From Paenibacillus lactis (GTDB taxonomy: Bacteria > Bacillota > Bacilli > Paenibacillales > Paenibacillaceae), in the NCBI RefSeq assembly GCF_017873605.1, contig NZ_JAGGKI010000001.1, positions 1 to 64,000 of the forward strand: a stretch of DNA of 64,000 nt, read 5' to 3'. The position numbers were made by a program, and so were the translations under genes. The notes below the pieces were generated by a model. The model was not told the origin of the DNA and ran no database searches. It saw only the letters and a program-made list of their open reading frames with translations. Positions 48,764-57,187 of this stretch are shown piece after piece (the first letter of the stretch is position 1; every line of letters begins with the position of its first letter).

Positions 48764-50535
48764 GAAGATTCGCCTCCTTCCGTTCGGCCGTGCGCTGCCA
48801 TCGGAGAAAGCTTGATGTCAATCTCCTTCACGAACGGAGTCACCACGTTCAGCAGTAGCGTACGGAACCCGAGCGGATACGCCGCTTCCCGGACGCCTGC
48901 CGCCGTGTGCTCAAATCCGGCGCCGCTGATCTCCATCCAGTCGCCGCCAGCTTCATACCGGATGCTCCCTCCCATCCAGAACTGGGTATCCACGCCCGCA
49001 GGAGCAAGCTCACCGCCGCTAAGGGCTCCGGCAGCCGGAAAAACAAGTGAGATTTGCGACACGACGTCCTCCGGCTCTGTCGAGGAAATGATAAGCCTCC
49101 AGCCTTCGCCCGTCTCCACTACATCCACCTCCACCTTGTGCCGCTGGACATGCGTCTGCGGGCGGCAGTGATGCGGCAGCAAATACCAAGGGCTGACGTC
49201 TTCGCCTGCGCTTGCAGGCAGATCGGCTTCCGGCACCGGGCCGTTGTAGCCCTTTTCCTGTTCGCCGGATAGCCGGTATCCCTGCTCCAGCGCTGCCATC
49301 CGGCTCATCTTGACGAAGCCGGGCTCGAAATACGAGGCAAACTGCACGCCGAGCAGGCGGGCCGCACCATGTCGAAGCGAAAAGAAGGAAGACATCTCCG
49401 TGCTTACCGTCACACTGGTATGGCCCTCGCGGATTCGCGCCACCGGAGCGCCAAAATCCGTGTGCATCCGGCTGTAGCGGATAACGCCGTGATGGCCGGC
49501 GTCTGCGAAGCCGGACAAATAGCGTTCCCTGGGAAAATCACCGTTCAGCACGATTCGGTAGTTCTCCGGCATCGGCTTCGTCTCCGCACCTTCACGCAGA
49601 AGCCCTGGATCCAGCAGCAGCCGCACGGCGGCATTCGTCGGCGCTCCGCCGGGATGCTTCAGCAAAGCCAGCGACTGTTCGGCCATGCCTTGGAATACCG
49701 GGTCCTGGTCCAGTGAAGCCATCATCAGACACGGCAGAAAATACCCCGACATATCGAAGCTTTGGCCGAAATCCTGCCGTCCGGAATATTCGGTGACGAT
49801 CTCTCCGTCCGGGTGGACCAGATAGGACATCATCTTCAGGTTGGCCCGGACCGGCACCAGAAGCTCCGGACGCTTCAGCAGCCTGGCCGCATGAATCAGC
49901 ATGACATCGCTGACGACGTTGTAAATCCCGTTGCTGCGCTCGGTCCACTCCCCGTCCGCCGTGGCATCCATGCCTTCCGCGAGCCACGCCCGGGCCCGCT
50001 TCAAGGCGTCCGGCGAATCAAAGAGCTCGTTCAAGAAGCCCAGCGCTGCGCAGATGACCCACCGATGATTCGGCGTATGGCAGCCTCCGGTAATCAGCGC
50101 GGGCAAGGTCCGTTCCAGGAACAGGAGCATATCCGCAACCGCACCCTTCAAGTCCTCCCAGCCGTCAGCCATAAGCAGCTGCGCGGTTTGCGCGTAACCA
50201 ACCACCACGAAGGCGGTATCCGGCGGGGAATGGAAATTCGTCCAGCCGGGCGATATCGTGCCGTCGCTATGCTGAGCCGCAAGCATGTAACGCGCGGCAA
50301 GCGCAAATCGACGGGCCAGCTCGTGATTGCGGTAATATTCGGAGGCCGGATTGCAAAGCGCGGCGGCCCAGATGGCCATGGCGGTCGGCGTCCCGCTGTT
50401 ATGGTTGGGCGAAGGCAGCCCGTTCTCGATCGTGCGGACCCCGCCGTACCAGCGGTGCTCCGGCTCCATGATCTGGCGGTCCATCGCCTCCCGCACCCAG
50501 CTGTCGTTCACTTCAAAAACCCTGTTATACATCAT
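48760..50535 (-). CDS. Predicted glycan-active enzyme, alpha/alpha-toroid plus beta-sandwich, family unassigned
   Basis: A 591-residue cytoplasmic protein. The first 330 residues are helical-repeat-like: NHNSGTPTAMAIWAAAL, RYMLAAQHSDGTISPGWTNF, TGGCHTPNHRWVICAALGFL and SNGIYNVVSDVMLIHAA. The Asn-His-Arg and Asn/Tyr-rich loops are like active sites in polysaccharide lyases or heparinase II/III relatives. The rest is beta-rich (SRMHTDFGAPVARIREGHTSVTV, WMGGSIRYEAGGDWMEI). I cannot name the family. Its coupling to a GH88/105 hydrolase and a sugar ABC transporter suggests it cleaves or trims an imported uronide. GGGGGAG precedes the ATG. Confidence 0.75.
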   Translation of the reverse strand: MMYNRVFEVNDSWVREAMDRQIMEPEHRWYGGVRTIENGLPSPNHNSGTPTAMAIWAAALCNPASEYYRNHELARRFALAARYMLAAQHSDGTISPGWTNFHSPPDTAFVVVGYAQTAQLLMADGWEDLKGAVADMLLFLERTLPALITGGCHTPNHRWVICAALGFLNELFDSPDALKRARAWLAEGMDATADGEWTERSNGIYNVVSDVMLIHAARLLKRPELLVPVRANLKMMSYLVHPDGEIVTEYSGRQDFGQSFDMSGYFLPCLMMASLDQDPVFQGMAEQSLALLKHPGGAPTNAAVRLLLDPGLLREGAETKPMPENYRIVLNGDFPRERYLSGFADAGHHGVIRYSRMHTDFGAPVARIREGHTSVTVSTEMSSFFSLRHGAARLLGVQFASYFEPGFVKMSRMAALEQGYRLSGEQEKGYNGPVPEADLPASAGEDVSPWYLLPHHCRPQTHVQRHKVEVDVVETGEGWRLIISSTEPEDVVSQISLVFPAAGALSGGELAPAGVDTQFWMGGSIRYEAGGDWMEISGAGFEHTAAGVREAAYPLGFRTLLLNVVTPFVKEIDIKLSPMAAHGRTEGGESS

Positions 50536-50560
50536 AAGCTCCCCCTGATCTCCGTCATCC

Positions 50561-51436
50561 TTAACCTTTTACCGCTCCCAGCATAACGCCGCTGACAAAG
50601 TAACGCTGCAGCCAAGGGTACACGATCAGAATCGGTACCGTGGCAAACACGACGCTCGCCGCTTTCAAGCTTTCCGTGGCTGCTCTGATACCTGCGGAAG
50701 GCCCCTCGTTGCGGGTCAAATCCGTAATCATGTTATTCTGCACCAGCTGGTACAGCTTCAGTTGCAGCGGATAGAGCTCTTCCTTCGTGATATACAGGAG
50801 CGTGTCCTGGAATCCGTTCCAGCGCCCGACGGCATAGAACAGGCTTAGCGTCGCGATCACCGGCAAGGATAGCGGCAAGATAATCCGCAGCATCGTCCCG
50901 ATCTGGCTCGTGCCGTCAATCTCGGCCGCTTCCTCGAGGCTTTCCGGAATACCGTTGAAGAAGGAGATCAGGATGATGAGATAGAACGGACTGATCAATC
51001 CCGGAAGTACCAATGACCAGATCGTATTCAACAAATTCAAGTCTTTTACGAGGATGTACTCCGGGATGATGCCCCCGCTGAAGAACATGGTCACGATGAT
51101 AATGAACATGAAAAATTTGCGGCCCTTCAGCTTCTTTTTCGTCAGCGGGTAAGCGGCAATAATCGTCATGATCATGCACATCACCGTCGTCAGCAGCGTC
51201 AGCATCACCGTAAAGCCAAGAGACCGGATCATGCTGGAATCGGAGAATACGGATTGATAAGCCTGAAGGCTGAATTCCACCGGAAACAACGTCACGTCCC
51301 CCGACGTTACCGCCCGGTTGGAGCTGAAGGATATCGCGATAATATGGAAGAAGGGTGCCAGGCAAATAAGAACGAACACCGCAAGCAGGATAATGTTTAC
51401 GGTATCAAAAACACGGTTCGACACACGCTCGCTCAT
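50561..51436 (-). CDS. Carbohydrate ABC transporter permease (CUT1, LplC/YtcP-like)
   Basis: A 291-residue inner-membrane protein with six TM segments. The cytoplasmic EAA loop reads EAAEIDGTSQIGTMLRIILPLSLP. The N-terminus (NIILLAVFVLICLAPFFHIIAISFS) and the C-terminal end YFVSGVMLGAVKG are typical of the LplC group. Pairs with the permease encoded 25 bp upstream; the ATPase is not in the window, so a shared MsmK-type ATPase is likely. AAAGGAG precedes the ATG. Confidence 0.93.
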   Translation of the reverse strand: MSERVSNRVFDTVNIILLAVFVLICLAPFFHIIAISFSSNRAVTSGDVTLFPVEFSLQAYQSVFSDSSMIRSLGFTVMLTLLTTVMCMIMTIIAAYPLTKKKLKGRKFFMFIIIVTMFFSGGIIPEYILVKDLNLLNTIWSLVLPGLISPFYLIILISFFNGIPESLEEAAEIDGTSQIGTMLRIILPLSLPVIATLSLFYAVGRWNGFQDTLLYITKEELYPLQLKLYQLVQNNMITDLTRNEGPSAGIRAATESLKAASVVFATVPILIVYPWLQRYFVSGVMLGAVKG

Positions 51437-51461
51437 GAGTGAAGCTCCTTTCTGTACAACG

Positions 51462-52388
51462 TTAAATGATGGATTCGTCCGTCAGCTTTTTCGATGCATA
51501 GTTCGCGCCCAGCAGGAAGATCAGACCGACCACCGCCTGGAACAAGCCGACCACCGTCGCCAGCGTATACTGTCCGGATTCCAGACCCGTCCGGTACACA
51601 TAGGTGCTGAGCACGTCGGAATAATCCATGACCGCTTTATTGCCGATGACGAACGGACGGTCGAAGCCGATCGCGATCATATTGCCGAGGTTGATGATGA
51701 GCAGCGTGACGACCGTGGTCTTCAGGCCCGGCAGCGTGATATGCCGTATCCGCTTGAACCGGCCCGCTCCGTCCACCTCCGCCGCTTCATACAGCTCCTT
51801 ATTGATGCCGGTCAATGCCGCCAGATAGAGAATGGTTCCCCAGCCTGCGCTCTGCCACACGCCCGTCGCCAGGTAAGTAATAAGCCACGTGTCTTTGTCC
51901 GTCAGGAAAGGCACCGATTCAAAGCCAAGCGCCATCAGCACGTTGTTGATCATGCCGGATTGCGTGCCGAACACCTGGTACACAATGCCGCCTATAATAA
52001 CCCATGAAATGAAATGGGGAATATACAAAATCGTTTGGGATAACCGTTTAAACCATCGGATCCGGAGCTCATGCAGCATAATCGCCAGAATCAAAGGCGC
52101 CGGAAATGAAACCAGGAGGTCTAACAGATTAAGCATCAGCGTGTTGCGCAATGTTTTATAAAAATCCTGGGTTTGGAAGACTTCACGGAAGGCATCCAGC
52201 CCGATCCATTCGCTTCCGGTAATGCCCTGGAAGAAGTTGAAATCCTTAAACGCGATCTGAACGCCCCACATCGGGCCGTATTTGAAAATGATGAAATAAA
52301 CCAGCGGCAGAACAAGCAGTGCATATAATTGCCAGTACCGGCGCAGATAAACGGTTCCACTCATCTGAATCATCCTCTCCTTGCTCAT
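51462..52388 (-). CDS. Carbohydrate ABC transporter permease (CUT1, LplB/YteP-like)
   Basis: A 308-residue permease with six TM segments; YALLVLPLVYFIIFKYGPMWG begins TM1, typical of the LplB group, and the EAA loop is EAAEVDGAGRFKRIRHITLPGL. Start is uncertain: ATGs at 52388, 52373 and 52364 are in frame, and AAGGAGAGG lies between the first and second, so one of the latter two may be used, shortening it by five or eight residues. Upstream is the solute-binding protein gene. Confidence 0.92.
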   Translation of the reverse strand: MSKERMIQMSGTVYLRRYWQLYALLVLPLVYFIIFKYGPMWGVQIAFKDFNFFQGITGSEWIGLDAFREVFQTQDFYKTLRNTLMLNLLDLLVSFPAPLILAIMLHELRIRWFKRLSQTILYIPHFISWVIIGGIVYQVFGTQSGMINNVLMALGFESVPFLTDKDTWLITYLATGVWQSAGWGTILYLAALTGINKELYEAAEVDGAGRFKRIRHITLPGLKTTVVTLLIINLGNMIAIGFDRPFVIGNKAVMDYSDVLSTYVYRTGLESGQYTLATVVGLFQAVVGLIFLLGANYASKKLTDESII

Positions 52389-52460
52389 GACGCCGGGAAC
52401 GAAGGAACGGCCTCAACGTTGACAGCCGTCCTTCCCCATATCCCGCTGCGGATTATCTTG

Positions 52461-54083
52461 TTATTTAGACTGCATTTCCTGATAAACCTTGGTCCGCTCG
52501 TCGAGGATCGCCTGACCGCCGCTGACCATGTAATCCTTCATCGTGGTTTCGAAGGTTTTCTCGAAGTCTTCCGGTTTGGCCATGGCCGTCTTGACGATCA
52601 TCTCTTCGTATTTCGCCTGCAGGTTCGTGCCGTACTTCGCTTCCGATTCGATCGGCCGGTCAAAGTTGACCGGCTTGAACGTATCCGTCGCGGCGATTTC
52701 CACCGCCTTGCGGTGCAGATCCTGGAATCGTTCCGGGAAGTTGGTGGTCAGCTTCTCCCGGTTTTGCGCATCGTCGCCGACAAAGTTGCCGTTGGCAATA
52801 ATGGCAATATCGCCGGAGTTATACAGACGGTCAATCACATCCTGAGGGGCGTCCGGCTTGATGACGGGAATGCCGTCGACCATTTCGTAGTTTTCGCCTT
52901 CCACGCCGTTTTGCAGAGCCAGCAGATTCTCAGGGGCGGCCATCCAGTTCAGGTATTTTATCGCTTCGACCGCATGCTTGCTTGTTTTCGGGATCATGAT
53001 GTACATGCCGTTTGGCGCGTACTCAGGCTTTGCGTGCTTGCCTTCGGAGTTGGTGAACGGGTCCACCGGCTCCAGCTTGGCATCCGGCTGGTTTTTCAGC
53101 AGCGTATCATAGGTGCCGTCCGCGTAATACAAGTTCGGATAATCCTCTGTCAAAAAGCCTACGAGACCGTTTGTCACATCCTGGGTCAGCTGCTTCTTGT
53201 CCTCGTCCAAGCTGAAATCGCGGCTCATCAGCCCCTCATTGTACAGCTTGTTCATGAATTGGAGCGCATCCTTGAAGCCCGGCAGCAGAGTCGGGTAGTC
53301 GTTGGCCCCGAGCTTTTGAATCAACGTGTACTTCTGCTCCTCCGTGGTCGGCTGGATAAAGGACCAGATCAGCGGATCATATTGCGCCGGTTCGATCGTC
53401 ATGCCGAAAGGAATAACCTTGCCGCCGGTTTCCCCGGGATCCTTTTCTTTAAAAGCCTTCAGCACCTCGTACAGCTCCTCCGTCGTTTGAGGAACATCCA
53501 TGCCGAGTTTATCCAGCCAGTCCGTGCGGATAAAGGAAGAATACTTACCCAGGAATGCCCGTTTTCCGGGAACGGCGAACTGCTTGCCCATGTACTGGCC
53601 GTAGCTCATCGCGTCCTCATCGAGAAACGCCTTCAAGTTCGGGCCATGCTCGTTGATCAGATCGGTCAGCTCCGTCAAACCGCCCTGCTCGGCATAACGG
53701 TTGAAGGTGGGCGTGTCATACGTAAACACGATATCCGGCACGTCGCCGCCGCTGGCCATGAGAACATTCAGCTTCTTGATTTCTTCCGAACGGGGTACCG
53801 GTACGAATTCCATCTTAATGTTGTTAGGGGTTCCAAAGTTGTCCTGGATATATCTCGTAAGGTAACTGTCGGTGATGGTGTAAGGCTCCGGCGTATTGCC
53901 GCGGTCGAAGATCTCGACCTTCAGCGTGACCTGCTTACCATCATTGGATCCGGAGCTTCCGCCTGAGGTATCGGTGCTGCCGCCCGATTTTGATGAGCAT
54001 CCGGATAATACGACCGTTCCGGCCATCAGCATCACGAGCGAGAGCTTAGCGAGCTTGCCCCACGTTTTCTTGCTTGCCGCCAT
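52461..54083 (-). CDS. Extracellular solute-binding lipoprotein (family 1)
   Basis: A 540-residue lipoprotein; the signal peptide ends in a lipobox (VVLSGC, Cys29) followed by a Ser/Gly linker. The mature part is an LplA-type sugar-binding protein: VPRSEEIKKLNVLMASGGDVPDIV, RTDWLDKLGMDVPQTTEELYEVLKAF and YLNWMAAPENLLAL are family motifs. It delivers an oligosaccharide, probably a uronide given the neighbours, to the two permeases. AAAAGGGG precedes the ATG. An AAGCGCTT palindrome lies 111 bp upstream. Confidence 0.93.
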   Translation of the reverse strand: MAASKKTWGKLAKLSLVMLMAGTVVLSGCSSKSGGSTDTSGGSSGSNDGKQVTLKVEIFDRGNTPEPYTITDSYLTRYIQDNFGTPNNIKMEFVPVPRSEEIKKLNVLMASGGDVPDIVFTYDTPTFNRYAEQGGLTELTDLINEHGPNLKAFLDEDAMSYGQYMGKQFAVPGKRAFLGKYSSFIRTDWLDKLGMDVPQTTEELYEVLKAFKEKDPGETGGKVIPFGMTIEPAQYDPLIWSFIQPTTEEQKYTLIQKLGANDYPTLLPGFKDALQFMNKLYNEGLMSRDFSLDEDKKQLTQDVTNGLVGFLTEDYPNLYYADGTYDTLLKNQPDAKLEPVDPFTNSEGKHAKPEYAPNGMYIMIPKTSKHAVEAIKYLNWMAAPENLLALQNGVEGENYEMVDGIPVIKPDAPQDVIDRLYNSGDIAIIANGNFVGDDAQNREKLTTNFPERFQDLHRKAVEIAATDTFKPVNFDRPIESEAKYGTNLQAKYEEMIVKTAMAKPEDFEKTFETTMKDYMVSGGQAILDERTKVYQEMQSK

Positions 54084-54194
54084 AGTTACATCCCCTTTTC
54101 GTTTAAATATGTCCCTGCCGATTCGCGCCGATCTTTTTTTAATGAAAATGTCCTGCGGGGACAGTCGGGAATCCAGCCTCGCCTGCCACCAGTG

Positions 54195-54204
54195 TAAGCG
54201 CTTA
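54195..54204. promoter_or_regulatory. AAGCGCTT operator candidate before the solute-binding protein gene
   Basis: TAAGCGCTTA forms a perfect 10-bp palindrome in TGTAAGCGCTTAACC, which fits the CcpA cre pattern well and matches the three sites before iolD. It lies 112 bp upstream of the start. Confidence 0.65.
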
Positions 54205-54442
54205 ACCTTTTGGGTGTCCTCAGTATGCCTTAGCGGCCGGCGAATGACAATAAACCAAATTCCAAACGCTACAACCCCCGCGGTTACAAGGTTTTTCGGA
54301 TATCGAATGACTGTTTTCGCATCATAAACCGATTTCTAATGATGGCTGAATGCCCTGCTGCACCGGCGTTTGCTGCCAAGCTGCGACTCCCGATCCAGTG
54401 TGATTGACAGGCTACGATATGCCCGATATTCGTAAAATACGA

Positions 54443-54483
54443 AACGGGTGCAGCTTCCGCTTTGGAATGTTCTGCACCCGTTG
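54443..54483 (-). terminator. Hairpin after the AraC-family regulator
   Basis: AACGGGTGCAG pairs perfectly with CTGCACCCGTT (loop 17). On the minus strand TTTCGTATTTT follows, a weak U-tract. It lies 120 bp after the regulator stop and separates it from the transporter operon. Confidence 0.65.
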
Positions 54484-54510
54484 CTTGATCCATATATACG
54501 ATAAACCGTT

Positions 54511-54620
54511 TTCGTAATCCAAACCGCTTTCTAGGAATCCGAACCCTTCGTCATCCAAACCGCCTTCTAGGAATCCAGAACGTTTTCTTCATCCAACCGC
54601 CTTCTAGGATTCCAGCTCCG
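54511..54620. repeat. Three 36-38-bp repeats running over the AraC regulator's stop codon
   Basis: Units start at 54511, 54547 and 54585, each with (A)TCC AAACCGC(T/C)TTCTAGGA(A/T)TCC. The third unit contains the regulator's final codons and stop (TAG at 54606-54604). The other two lie downstream of the gene. A more diverged copy is at 54316-54345. Confidence 0.85.
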
Positions 54621-56847
54621 TACCCGGCGAGACCTTCATCTTGAGCTTGCGGTAATCCCCCGGCGTCATCCCCACCGTCCGTTTGAACACCCGGCCAAAC
54701 GTTATGGCGTTGGCATACCCGATTTTCTCCGCAATTTCCTGGGTTGAAAGCTCGGTATTCGCCAGCAGCTCTTCCGCCCGCTCCATCCGCAGTTGCACCA
54801 GAAAATCGACGAACTTCATATTGTATTCCATTTTAAACAGATAGCTTGCATACTTTCCGGAGATCTGGAAACGGTCGCTGAGATGCTTGAGGGATAAATC
54901 CGGATCCTCAAAATGCTCCTCGATATAATGCTTCATCTCGCTGATCATGGCACGATAGCTTTTCGTTTCGCTGAGCGCTACGTAAGTGCGGTATATTTCC
55001 GTTAAATGGTCACTGATGCTGATCTGCAGCTCATCCAGGGTCGCTGCGCCGGCAAGAACTGGCTCCATGCCTTCCGACAGCTGGCTGCGCAGCTCGTCGG
55101 ATAACGCGCCGACCTCCCGGGAGAGGAGCTGAAGCATGCTTTTGACCAGAGAGCGGATGATATCATCCTTCAGCCGCTCTTCCTTGAACGAAACGAACAT
55201 GTTCTTCAGCCGGGTTCTCCACCCTTCGTTATTTAAGCGGAAGTCCTTCACCAGCTCCGAAATCTCCGTCAGATAAGGAAGCAGATGGCTTAAATCGCCT
55301 TTGGACAGCTCGTCGCCGACCAGCACGGCGTGCTTGCCCATCGCCAGCCTGTGTCCAAGCGCCTCGGAGGCGGAGCGGTACGATGCTCCGATCTCATGGA
55401 GGCCGGCAACCTTGCCGCCCAGTCCGAAGCTCACCGACATGCGGAGCTTGTCCTCGACCCAGCCCCTGCATTCCTCGGCAGCGTGGATCAGACCCTCGCG
55501 ATAGTCGCCTTCATCTTCGGGCAATGCAATCAGAATACCGATGCGGCTGCCGGTAATCCATTCAAGCCAGCTGTGGAAGCCGGCGTTGCGTGAGATTTCC
55601 TGGAACACGTTCATCAGCGCAAACTTCAGCACGTTCTGGTCACGGACGGTATGAACGTCCCGAAAACCGCTGTAATCATTGATTTCGCCAAGCAACATGG
55701 CATAACCGGCCGTCTTCGCCGGCAGCTGCATCGGAGCCAGCTCGGCCATCCGGGATTGCAGCTCCTCCTCGGGCTTCTGCCCGCTGATCAGGTCCATAAA
55801 CAGCTGGCTGCGCTGAAGCTGAAGATTCTCGTGCTGCTTTTTGTCATAATCCATGGACCGGCTGATCAGGCTCTCAAGCGCACTGTCGATCATGGACAGC
55901 TCATCCTTGGCCGCCTGCGGCATGCTGAGCTGAATGGACTCCACGCGGTTCATCAGCGCTTTGATCGGCTGATAGTTCCGTCTGGTAATATACACGATGT
56001 AGATAATGGCGAGCACCACGGTCACAAAGCCGATCACGATCCAGATGTAGGACACGACCGACACCCAGGCATAGAGCTGGCCCGCCCGGAGGCCGCTTTC
56101 AAACGTCCACCCCAGCTGATCCGATTGCAGCGTCGTCAGCACCTTGCCTTCTTTGGCCCGGTTATCCCCTCCCATTCGGGACGCTTCGAAGATCAGCTCT
56201 CCGCCGGAGTCCAGAATATTCAAAAAGGAAACGCTGTCATTTATCATCGGATTGATCATCTGCTCCACCCGGTAGATGCCGACATTGATCACAAGCAGAC
56301 CCTGGGTGCCGAAGGGAAGCGGCAAATTTTTATGCATGGAGATAACCTGCTTCGGCTTGTTCTCGCCCAGGCCCGTCATGGAGCGCACGGCCGACCAGCC
56401 GCGGTAATCGGGCTCCTTCAGAGCTTGCTCGATGAACGACCGGTCCGGGAACGATTGGAGCGGACTCTGGCCGCTTGTGGTTAGCACCGACTGATCCGAG
56501 TGTCGGTACAAATAGACCGATTCAATCAGACCGCTTCCCGTCTGCAGTCCGCGCAGGCGCTTCACCAGCGAGTGCATCAGGTTCTGATCGGATGAAGGGT
56601 CGCTGAACAGATAGCTGGAGTAGAGGGAGCTGGTCTCCACTTCGTTCAGCACGTCCATTTCAATGGCATTGATAGAACGGTCCAGGTCCTCCATAATAAA
56701 CCGCGTGGAAATCCCGTTCGCCTTGGCCGCCTCTTCACGCGAGGCTTCGTTGAACATAATGAAAGAAAGAAACACGATGATCGTAATCGTAATGAGGAAA
56801 ATGGGAAAATAGGAGAGAAGCAGCTTGCGATACCAGTTGTGCTGCAA
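54604..56847 (-). CDS. Membrane-bound AraC-family transcriptional regulator with extracellular sensor
   Basis: About 747 residues from a TTG at 56847. TM1 (LLLSYFPIFLITITIIVFLSF, about 10-30) and TM2 (YIWIVIGFVTVVLAIIYIVYI, about 268-290) bracket a Cache-like extracellular domain. A middle region (about 330-620) has a degenerate GGDEF-like look. The last 110 residues hold the AraC double helix-turn-helix (LSLKHLSDRFQISGKYASYLFK, split over two helices, and IAEKIGYANAITFGRVFKRTVG). This class (YtdP/YesN-like) controls adjacent sugar ABC operons. The frame is open to 57027, but that start lies in the terminator of the preceding gene, while AAAGGA sits eight bases before the TTG. Confidence 0.88.
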   Translation of the reverse strand: MQHNWYRKLLLSYFPIFLITITIIVFLSFIMFNEASREEAAKANGISTRFIMEDLDRSINAIEMDVLNEVETSSLYSSYLFSDPSSDQNLMHSLVKRLRGLQTGSGLIESVYLYRHSDQSVLTTSGQSPLQSFPDRSFIEQALKEPDYRGWSAVRSMTGLGENKPKQVISMHKNLPLPFGTQGLLVINVGIYRVEQMINPMINDSVSFLNILDSGGELIFEASRMGGDNRAKEGKVLTTLQSDQLGWTFESGLRAGQLYAWVSVVSYIWIVIGFVTVVLAIIYIVYITRRNYQPIKALMNRVESIQLSMPQAAKDELSMIDSALESLISRSMDYDKKQHENLQLQRSQLFMDLISGQKPEEELQSRMAELAPMQLPAKTAGYAMLLGEINDYSGFRDVHTVRDQNVLKFALMNVFQEISRNAGFHSWLEWITGSRIGILIALPEDEGDYREGLIHAAEECRGWVEDKLRMSVSFGLGGKVAGLHEIGASYRSASEALGHRLAMGKHAVLVGDELSKGDLSHLLPYLTEISELVKDFRLNNEGWRTRLKNMFVSFKEERLKDDIIRSLVKSMLQLLSREVGALSDELRSQLSEGMEPVLAGAATLDELQISISDHLTEIYRTYVALSETKSYRAMISEMKHYIEEHFEDPDLSLKHLSDRFQISGKYASYLFKMEYNMKFVDFLVQLRMERAEELLANTELSTQEIAEKIGYANAITFGRVFKRTVGMTPGDYRKLKMKVSPGTELES

Positions 56848-56867
56848 AGGGTTCAGTCCTTTCTCTT

Positions 56868-56885
56868 CCAGGTTAAGCGTTTTAC
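56868..56885. promoter_or_regulatory. Cre-like site before the AraC regulator
   Basis: On the minus strand TAAAACGCTTAACC resembles the AAGCGCTT operators elsewhere in this region, with one arm degenerate. It lies about 21-38 bp before the TTG start. Weak match. Confidence 0.35.
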
Positions 56886-56995
56886 TTATGCTTGTGCTAT
56901 ATTGTAGCACGTTCTTGTCTCTCTCTGAAAGAGGGTGTCCCTGGTGAAAGGACCTCTGGATGAAGCTGCTGCCTTCAGACGACAATCTGGACGCT

Positions 56996-57032
56996 AAAAA
57001 AAGGAGTGATGCCCGCACCGGCATCACTCCTT
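56996..57032 (-). terminator. Terminator of the U32 protease-family gene
   Basis: AAGGAGTGATGCC pairs perfectly with GGCATCACTCCTT around a 6-nt loop. On the minus strand TTTTTTT follows. It lies 156 bp after the U32 stop. Confidence 0.9.
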
Positions 57033-57045
57033 CTTATTCACACGC

Positions 57046-57165
57046 TTGGGATCGCTTGGTTCGAACGTTGTGCGTCCTCGCGCTTTATTTCCTTTATGGG
57101 ATCGCTATGCTGCAAACGCTGCGCGTCCTCTTATCGTTCAGGGGATCGCTCACTCGCTAGCTACT
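57046..57165. repeat. GGGATCGCT-led imperfect repeats downstream of the U32 gene
   Basis: Units begin at about 57048, 57098 and 57142 with GGGATCGCT; the first two also share AACG(T/C)TG(T/C)GCGTCCTC. The period is 50 then 44 bp. They fill the space between the U32 gene and its terminator. Confidence 0.65.
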
Positions 57166-57187
57166 TACACACCCTTACAAGCTTCCT

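Larger units (their letters stand above)
54084..54510. other. Intergenic region between AraC regulator and solute-binding protein
   Basis: Holds the promoter region of the ABC/hydrolase operon with one AAGCGCTT palindrome, and a hairpin after the regulator (separate entries). A distant copy of the 36-bp repeat occurs at 54316-54345. No gene is supported here. Confidence 0.6.

Noticed and set aside
52329..53966. 545-codon plus-strand ORF over the solute-binding protein gene
   Set aside because: Antisense shadow; the minus strand encodes a clear lipoprotein with signal peptide.
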